Source of the DNA: Myrica gale
Taxonomy: Eukaryota > Streptophyta > Magnoliopsida > Fagales > Myricaceae
Direction of reading: 5' to 3'
Assembly: GCA_963930655.1 (NCBI GenBank)
Contig: OZ005607.1
Coordinates: forward strand, 15,704,374 to 15,768,373
Length of the DNA stretch: 64,000 bases
The position numbers were made by a program, and so were the translations under genes. Below the pieces are notes generated by a model. The model ran no database searches. It was given only the letters and a program-made list of their open reading frames with translations, and was not told the origin of the DNA. This document shows positions 57,741-64,000 of this stretch, piece after piece. How positions within the stretch are numbered: the stretch's first letter is position 1; the number at the start of each line of letters is the position of its first letter.

Positions 57741-58336
57741 AAACACGGTTTTGCCGATGGAAGGTTTCACCGCCACAACAATTTTCACTGCTTACGGGTT
57801 AAAATGGCAAACTGTACCGCCCTCGCAACTAAGCGAGGGGCAGTTACAAGTACTGGTGCCGATGCCAGTTAACAGGCCCACCGCCGGAAACGGTGAACAA
57901 GCCTACAACAAAGAGTGGACCAAGCTTAAAAAGACATAAATAAAATAGAATCGTAGCCAAAGAAGTAGGGACTAAGATCAAACAAAGATTTCAAAAAGCC
58001 ATGAGAGAAAAATCCAAATTGTTTTTTTTGTAATAAGCTTCAAAATAATAACATCAAATACCTACCGTCTAAAAAAAATATCTAAATTTTGGAAAATAAA
58101 ATTCTAATAGTTTATTAGAGTTTGAGAATGACATGTAAGAAGTTGTTCCAACACTACACCGTTTGAGTTCATTTGTGGCTCTAGCAAAAACTAAGAAGCT
58201 AATTAAATCTCAATAATCAAGATCTTGTTTATCTCTTCATTTAGCTAGCAAAATATAATAAGAGTATTTGGGATGTCATTAGTAATAACCTTGACTTGAT
58301 CTGCAGAGAAAGAGATGAAAAAGCACAAAAAATTAA
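57741..58336. other. Non-coding
   Basis: A 62-codon open frame at 57751-57939 has no recognisable domain. No gene or repeat is supported. Confidence 0.45.
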
Positions 58337-58748
58337 GGAGTAAAATCATAGTTAGTCCCATAAGTAGAAGCAAAAATCAAAGTTAGCCCCATAACTTTCA
58401 AACTAACACTTTAAGACCATTAACTTTTGAAACTCATCAATTTACGTCATCGTCCAAATCAAGCGACAAATCAAACCGAAAAGCATGAAATTAAAACTCT
58501 ATTTCAATAATCTATTTATTTTTTAATTTATTTCTTAAATTATTTTTTTTATTTTTTTTAAAAAAAATTAAACTTGGAGGGGCATTTCGGTCATTTTGCT
58601 TGATTTTCCATCGGACTTAACAACTAATTTGGACGGGGGCGTGAATTGATAAGTTTCAAAAGTTAATGGTCTTAAATCGTTATTTTGAAAGTTACTGGGC
58701 TAAATATATTTATGCTCATACGTATCGAGCTAACTATAACTTTACCCC
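58337..58748. mobile_element. Long-arm MITE, about 412 bp
   Basis: The two arms are imperfect inverted repeats of about 110 bp or more. The left runs from GGAGTAAAATCATAGTTAG and the inverted right from GGGGTAAAGTTATAGTTAG. Both continue through TTTAAGACCATTAACTTTTG (identical in both arms). The centre has poly-T/A runs. It can fold into a hairpin. A relative lies at 54712-55062. Confidence 0.75.
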
Positions 58749-59130
58749 AAAATTAAACAATTGCCAGATTCCAAAGCACGAGCTGACGTTGGTATGGGGT
58801 GAGATTCGTCACTTGCTTGTCGCGTCACTAGTAGGGCTTATCAATTTGACTGCGAGAACCAGCATCAAACCGTGCGTTGCAGGTTTCGATGTCCATTTTT
58901 GACAATTAATAGTGCTCTTAGCAGTGTCGGTTACTGCTCGATAAATCCAGTAGCCAACCGATACCATATTTAAAAAAAAAACTTAAAACGACGTTGTTTT
59001 GATTTTTTATTTAACAAAATGACATCTTCTCCACTTAAAGGAGAACAACGACGTTTGGCAGGGTTAGGCTTAATAACCCTACCAGAGCCCGATTACTCGT
59101 GTCTCTCCCTCCCTGCCCTTCCACTCTGCA
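58749..59130. other. Non-coding
   Basis: CT-rich towards the right end (59100-59130). No gene is supported. Confidence 0.5.
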
Positions 59131-59202
59131 CCCTCTCTCTCTCCCAGTCATCGCCTCTCCTCCATCACTGACTCATTGTTGCCTCTCCTCCGTTACCATG
59201 CC
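59131..59202. repeat. Left copy of a direct repeat flanking the hAT element
   Basis: Shares CTCTCTCTCCCAGTCATCGC, CTCCRTCACYGACTC and a TTGYTGCYTCTCCTC phrase with 61280-61352. The hAT-derived block lies between the two copies. Confidence 0.65.
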
Positions 59203-59339
59203 TCAGTGGCGGAACCAAGAATCCAATGGAAGGGGGTCGAACTACGTAATGCAAAAAATATCTTAGAGTTAAAATATCAAAAACTAAGGACTAAAAAAAC
59301 TAAACATATTAAAATACATGTATCGTACTATTTGTTGTT

Positions 59340-60118
59340 ACTGAGAGGTGACAATTGGATGCTACGAGACTGCATATTCTGAAAATGTTGTAAAATAATA
59401 GCTTCGTTCTCAACCATTCCAAGAGCTCGAGAAAGTTGTCCTTCCTCAATGAACTCTCAGACTCATCATGACCACGAAAAGCTAATCCTTGCACCAACAG
59501 ATGACGAATGCAATCTAAAATCGCTATCAAATGAATGCGATAAGTTTTCTCTACATCAGACCCATATAAGGATATCACGTGCGACACACTTTCTCGCTGA
59601 TTTTTGAATGTTTCACATTGTTCTCTAACATCATTGTGAGCACTATTAAAATCACCGACATGCTCACGGAAAACCTCCACTGCCTTTTCTCAATTGCTAA
59701 ATCTCATTGATGTAAGCACATCTCCCCCGGATTTTCCTCCTCTAGCTTGCATAAATAGATAACATCACAAGCAATATGCCTCGTCCATTGATACACTATA
59801 TTTCAACCACTCATTACTTTTGAACCATAACTCCCTAAAACCCCTCATTGTATTCCCATATTGCTTCTTGGGAAAATCATGGCCAAATGGTTGACAAGGA
59901 CCTTTGAGCAAATACTCTCTACTAACTCGATTTCTAATCCCAACATCATACTCTTCAATGGGTTTACGTAACCCTGGGTCAACAACAATATCATCCTCGC
60001 CAAATTCAATACGAGTTCCTTTCGAACTAGTATTCGTTTCAGAAATAGCAGCTATGTTAGGAGTACTAGACAATCCTACACTAGCTGGCTTCTTTATCAA
60101 AAACTTATCCATTATATA
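59340..60118 (-). pseudogene. hAT transposase fragment (TTF zinc finger and start of DUF4371)
   Basis: From the ATG at 60118: MDKFLIKKPAS, an acidic linker, then DPGLRKPIEEYD and RVSREYLLKGPCQPFGHDFP, which belongs to the TTF-type zinc finger of 'zinc finger MYM-type 1-like' hAT proteins. Next come RELWFKSNEWLKYSVSMDEAYCL and CYLF. Then FREHVGDFNSAHNDVREQCE and LIAILDCIRHLLVQGLAFRG, ending at NFLELLEW. Two TGA stops interrupt it (59765-59767; 59690-59692, where Trp is usual). A frameshift follows LELLEW, and the catalytic RNase-H-like domain and dimerisation region are missing. Intact proteins of this kind are hAT transposases or domesticated relatives. Confidence 0.78.
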
Positions 60119-60159
60119 AATAAAATAAAATAAAACAAAATTCATCAATCTAATTTCAT

Positions 60160-60640
60160 AACCTAATCACAGTTTCACAACTTAGTCCTAATCACAATTT
60201 CAATATAATGCACAATCATCAATAATTTATCATAATTATTAATCACAATATCATCAATAATTCATCACAATATCAAATTAATCACATTATTCATCAATAA
60301 TTAAAATAAAATTATTACAAATTCACATACATTTAATAATCCTAATCAAACCCTGATCAAAGATTTACAAATTCATCATTAATTCATCACATTATTCATC
60401 ACATTATCATCAATAAATATAATTCACCCTAATCAAATTCATAATCAAATTCACAAACCCCTAATTAAATTCATAATCTATTTAATAGAAAAATAATCAA
60501 ATTCACAATAACCTAATCAAATGCATAATCTGTTTAATATAAACATAATCAAATTCACAAATTCATAATCAAATTCACAAATTACTAATCAAATTCAAAA
60601 TCTATTTAATAGAAAAATAATCAAATTCACATTAACCTAA
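60160..60640. repeat. AT-rich tandem-like tract
   Basis: Repeated phrases of the form AATCAAATTCACAA, TTCATCACATTA and TAATCAAATTCATAATC. Low complexity; lies in the leader of the hAT element. Confidence 0.7.
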
Positions 60641-60708
60641 TATGTTTTATGGAATTTTGGTCATCGGTGTACAGTGTACTTGGGGCTGGACTTTAGAGGC
60701 TGGGCTGC

Positions 60709-60744
<36 letters not shown>

Positions 60745-61130
60745 TCGGGGCCAGGAGAGAGAGAAAGATGAGAGGTAGAGAGAGAAGTTTGATCTGCTGA
60801 GCAGCATTGGAGGGGTCAGGGGGAGTCGGGGAGAGGCAGGACAGACTCCAAAGACTAGCGAGAGAGGTAGAGAGAGATTGAGAGAGGGAAGTTTGAGTTG
60901 TTGAGCAGTGTTGGAGGGCCTTGGGGAGTCGGCAAAGGCTGCAGGCTAGCCGCTGGCGTTGGGAGCTGGGAACTGGGAAGCACTGAGCAGTCCAGTAGAT
61001 AGAGTGAGAGAGGGTGGGCGTCGGGCGGTCGGGGAGAGGGGGAAATTGAGGGGGTGGGGGTGAATTAAACCGTCCCTGTTTTTTTTAAAACCAGAGGGTG
61101 AAACGGCGCCGTTTCACCCTATGAGAATTT
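60641..61130. repeat. GA- and GGGAGTCGG-rich tract
   Basis: Includes a GA run (about 60712-60739) and two similar blocks of roughly 100 bp containing TTGAGCAGY.TTGGAGG and GGGGAGTCGG (about 60790-60840 and 60890-60935). A GGCGCCGTTTCACCC phrase lies near 61105. No coding frame is supported. Confidence 0.6.
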
Positions 61131-61279
61131 AAAAATATATAAAAAACGGGCTAGGCTGTTGAGGGCGGGCCTGCGCAGGAAATTGGTGGGCGGGCTAGGC
61201 TTACACTTAAAAAACAATGAATTTTCGGGGCGATGGGGGCAGCTGCCCCCCATTGTCCCCGTGTAGTTTCACGATCCAC

Positions 61280-61352
61280 CCCCTCTCTCTCCCAGTCATC
61301 GCCTTTCCTCCGTCACCGACTCGTTGTTGTTGCTTCTCCTCAGTTGCCAAGC
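61280..61352. repeat. Right copy of the direct repeat flanking the hAT element
   Basis: Partner of 59131-59202; both copies end near a GCCT (ATGCCT or AAGCCT). Confidence 0.65.
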
Positions 61353-62323
61353 CTAATTGTTGCTAGTTTGTGATTTTATCCACGATTTCACCTATTTTAA
61401 ATTTTCAATATTTCATTCCATGATTTCCATCTATTTTTATTATTTCGTGTCTTATGTTATTGGCTTAGTGTTTTATATGTTTGAACAGCCCCAAAGACAC
61501 CTTTCCATTGTTGCCGATTGAGTTTGACTGAGCCCACCATTGTTGGCTTGTTGCCCGTATGAGTTTGAGAGGTTTGTGATTTAGTGTTTGACAATTTAAT
61601 TATGTTGAACATAGTTGGATATTTGATAATTTGAGATGGTAGTGTTCTTTATTACTTAGTAGTCATATTTGATATGATATTATGTTGGATACTTGGACAA
61701 TTTATAATATTTGATATATGTTGGACACGTGTAATCCTCACCCCATACTTTATTATGTTGCTTATGTTGATATTACTATGCATTATGTTGCTTACTTTGA
61801 ATTTGAATGAGAGGAAATTAGGAAAAAAAATGGCCATCAAATCAATATGATTATAGAGGACAAGGTGATCTTGCTCATATGGCCTACATTTTTAATGTAT
61901 TTTTGGTATGTAAATATTGAATGTTGAACTTCATTTTTTTGTAGTATGTAAACATATAGAAAAATAAATTAAACAATGTAGATTTTCACTGTTAGAACAA
62001 AAATAGGGAAAATTTCGAAATCCTCAAAATACCCGACAAATAAGCTCCAAAAAATCTATAAAAAAAATCCAATAAAGCACATTCCAAATAGTTACATGGC
62101 AACGGTGTAATCGTTACCGGTAAAACCGGTTTAGACACCCCTAGTCACTAGGATGCTACTAAACACCTAGCCCTATACCCAGTCAATTGGAAGAGAGGCG
62201 TGACATTTGTGCAAAGAAATAGAACACCGAATTTCCCCCTACTTACCAAACCTTACCCAGCCTAAACAGTGCGTTGCATGATTTCAATTTGTATAGTTAG
62301 TGCCAAAAAAGATATTCGACAGA
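61353..62323. other. Non-coding
   Basis: AT-rich intergenic DNA with ATGTTG-rich phrases (61600-61800). No gene is recognised. Confidence 0.5.
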
Positions 62324-62500
62324 GATTAATCTTGGTAATGGGGACATAATTGTCTTTTAGATATGACGAGGGTCACATACAGGTCTTAGGATGGAAAGTG
62401 TAAACTATTTGGATTAGTCTTAGTAATGGGGGCATAATTGTCTTTTAGATATGAGGAGGGTAGCATACAGGTCTTAGGATGGAAAGTGGAAACTATTTGA
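62324..62500. repeat. Tandem duplication, two units of about 88 bp
   Basis: Both units contain TAATTGTCTTTTAGATATGA and ACAGGTCTTAGGATGGAAAG, with a few differences. Simple local duplication. Confidence 0.85.
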
Positions 62501-63036
62501 GAATGGTTTCGCTGTACAATTCGAAGAACCCTAAGAATTAGGATTTTGATTTATAGTTTTCAAAAAATAATAAATAGTCGATGAAAGTAAGTTATTAAGG
62601 CCCCTATTTGTAATTAAATCTAATGGTATATACAAATTTTAATGTGATATCAGTAGCGCTTCTCAAGTGATAACTCCACAGATGGGTAATACCCATTCCA
62701 GCCACATGAGTAAGCTTATAATCTATCACAACATACCAGTAGGACACTACCTTGTAAATGCAGAGAGGAAGAGGGCCCTCACCATGGATTTCAATGCACA
62801 TAGAGTTTGCAAATTTATAGTGCCATTATGTCATAAGAAACACAGTTGTATGTATGTTTTTGCTAATATTTATTTTCCGAAGAAAATGACAAGAAAAAAA
62901 AAAAGAATTCTGCCCAGACCAAACATTGTCGTTTAACTTGGAAATAGCAAAAAGTGGGGCATCCTGATTTACTTGAGATCCCCCGGCTCGCCCATCCTTT
63001 CCTCCGCAGCCCTCGTATAAAATGGACGCAAACCTT
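62501..63036. other. Non-coding
   Basis: Short open frames without domains. Distal upstream flank of the LARP1-type gene. Confidence 0.45.
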
Positions 63037-63343
63037 GGGTATGTTCGTTTTCACCATTTTTTCAGGATTCTAAGTATATTCACAATTCTACCACCGAACA
63101 TATTCAGAATTCAAACACAAAAACCAATACATTTTACACAATCTCCAACAACTTTTTAATTTTTTATTCAACATAAATTTTCTCTCTCTATACTTTTTCA
63201 CATAACTCCAATACTTTTTTATTAAACAATTACATCAAATCATTTCTCTCTCCACTTTACACAAACACCAATAAAACACTATTCAACATAAAAATTCACA
63301 ACTTCTCTAAAATCCTATATTTTTTCTCAAAACGAACATCACC
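63037..63343. mobile_element. Tourist-like MITE, 307 bp (copy B)
   Basis: Same length as copy A (48292-48598), with three differences by eye. Flanked by CTT (63034-63036) and CTT (63344-63346), a different 3-bp duplication from copy A, which shows two independent insertions. It ends about 240 bp before the LARP1-type start codon, so it lies in or next to that promoter. Confidence 0.88.
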
Positions 63344-63583
63344 CTTGTATTCCGCCTTTGAAACAGTTTCGCACTTTGTTGGTGTTCGCAACTGTCAAAT
63401 CTCTGTCCCTCTCACCCACGCACACGAATGCAAGTACTGTCGCAAAAACCCGCTCACACTGTTATCAGAACCCTTCTTTCCTAGCTTCCGACATGTCACA
63501 AATCCACTTATTTTGCCACTGATAGAGCACTCTTTCTCTTCACGAAATTGACCTCTAATATTGTCGGCGAGATCGGAGGTCGG

Positions 63584-63808
63584 ATGGTCATGGCAGAGAA
63601 TGAGGCTGTTGGGGAGGATGTTGATAGGAAGGAAGTAGTAGGCCCCAAGTCGCCCTGGAAGACACCTATGGCAGTTCATTCCGATTCTCCCGTTATGATT
63701 GACGCGGCGGAGTCTTGGCCTGCTCTTACCGATGCGCAGCGACCCAAGGTTCCCGATGCAGCCGCCACAAAGCCTCTGGTTGTTCCTTCTGCTACTCCTG
63801 TTGTGCAG
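63584..63808 (+). CDS. LARP1: La-related protein 1 (LARP1-type), first coding exon, partial
   Basis: An open frame of 75 codons from the ATG at 63584, with a second in-frame ATG at 63590. It ends at a splice donor (TGTGCAG then GTAGCA, 63809). It encodes an acidic start, then SPWKTPMAVHSDSPVM, ESWPALTDAQRPK and a Pro/Ala/Val-rich tail. The SPWK and ESWPAL(T/S)DAQ motifs are the conserved N-terminal signature of plant LARP1b/1c proteins. These bind RNA and take part in mRNA decay and translation control, for example in heat stress. The La motif and DM15 repeats would lie in later exons outside the window, so the call rests on the N-terminus only. An in-frame upstream reading to 63548 lacks conserved residues, so I chose the later ATG. 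Confidence 0.72.
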
Positions 63809-64000
63809 GTAGCAAAATGCTTGGAATTAGTTTGATACTCCATCTAGTCACTCCGTCTTGTTGACGGCTTCTCGACTTATTCATGTATCAATTTCTTGAT
63901 AAAAAATGTGTTTTGAAAAGGGGCACTGCACACAGAAAGAAATTGTTTCTGGGTTTTTTTTTTCGATTTAAGTTTAACTCTCCTTCCGAAGTTTAAGCAT
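63809..64000 (+). other. First intron of the LARP1-type gene (runs off the window)
   Basis: Begins GTAGCA and is T-rich. No acceptor and exon 2 are identified before the window ends. Confidence 0.6.

Larger units (their letters stand above)
59203..61279 (-). mobile_element. hAT-type transposon (TTF zinc finger class), decayed
   Basis: The left end reads CAGTGGCGGAACCAAGAATC, a typical hAT-like terminus. The right end near 61250-61280 (GTAGTTTCACGATCCACCC) may be its degraded inverted partner. The transposase start is on the minus strand at 59340-60118. Upstream of it lie AT-rich and GA-rich leader sequences. No 8-bp target duplication could be identified. The block sits between two 70-bp direct repeats. 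Confidence 0.6.

Noticed and set aside
63395..63679. 94-codon minus-strand frame opposite the LARP1-type exon
   Set aside because: Antisense shadow; the plus-strand reading has the conserved motifs and the splice donor.
1..64000. tRNA, rRNA or organelle-derived DNA
   Set aside because: I saw no cloverleaf, rRNA or plastid/mitochondrial gene sequence by reading. A tRNAscan run would settle it.

Overview
This is nuclear DNA from a flowering plant, almost certainly a eudicot and probably a woody rosid. The evidence is a four-exon FLOWERING LOCUS T-type gene close to the FT proteins of trees such as poplar, AT-rich intergenic DNA, and nested plant retrotransposons and DNA transposons. Only two host genes can be supported: a complete FT-like gene (26127-28602, + strand) and the first coding exon of a La-related protein 1 (LARP1-type) gene entering at the right edge (63584-63808, + strand). 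Nearly everything else is mobile DNA in various states of decay. The species cannot be named from the sequence alone.

Layout. 1-5770: two decayed Ty1/copia polyprotein copies in opposite orientation, forming an inverted repeat; the first carries a fragment of another copia LTR. 5785-7220: LTR, polypurine tract and a short internal remnant of a Sirevirus-like copia element. 7221-17125: a nearly complete Sirevirus-type copia element on the minus strand, with 3' LTR, polypurine tract, a third env-like gene, pol, gag, primer binding site and a truncated 5' LTR. Its reading frames are broken. 17126-17670: an opposite-orientation LTR remnant. 17671-25780: non-coding DNA with two MITEs, LTR fragments and a copia solo LTR (23876-25090) with a perfect 5-bp target duplication, inserted in a gypsy-like repeat.

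25781-28850 holds the FT-like gene with TATA box, exons of 198, 62, 41 and 224 nt and a poly(A) signal. 28851-35939 is non-coding, with a CACTA-type terminus and a gypsy-like LTR remnant. 35940-43283 (probably continuing at 48805-49129) is a large CACTA (En/Spm) element on the minus strand. It has an internally deleted TNP2 transposase, a Transposase_24-type second gene and a third reading frame with the same plant-transposon domain as the Sirevirus env-like gene. It is interrupted by a deleted Ty3/gypsy element (43284-48799, TSD GAATC) with an unusually long LTR, which itself carries a Tourist-like MITE.

49130-64000: a LINE reverse transcriptase remnant, a second long gypsy LTR abutting a broken Ac-type hAT gene, a long-arm MITE, a decayed TTF-zinc-finger hAT element between short direct repeats, simple repeats, a near-identical second copy of the Tourist-like MITE, then the LARP1-type gene.

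The two host genes show no sign of working together. I found no convincing undescribed system. The most unusual items are the env-like/CACTA shared domain, the palindrome-rich control DNA of the Sirevirus, the very long gypsy LTRs and the recently duplicated MITE beside LARP1.
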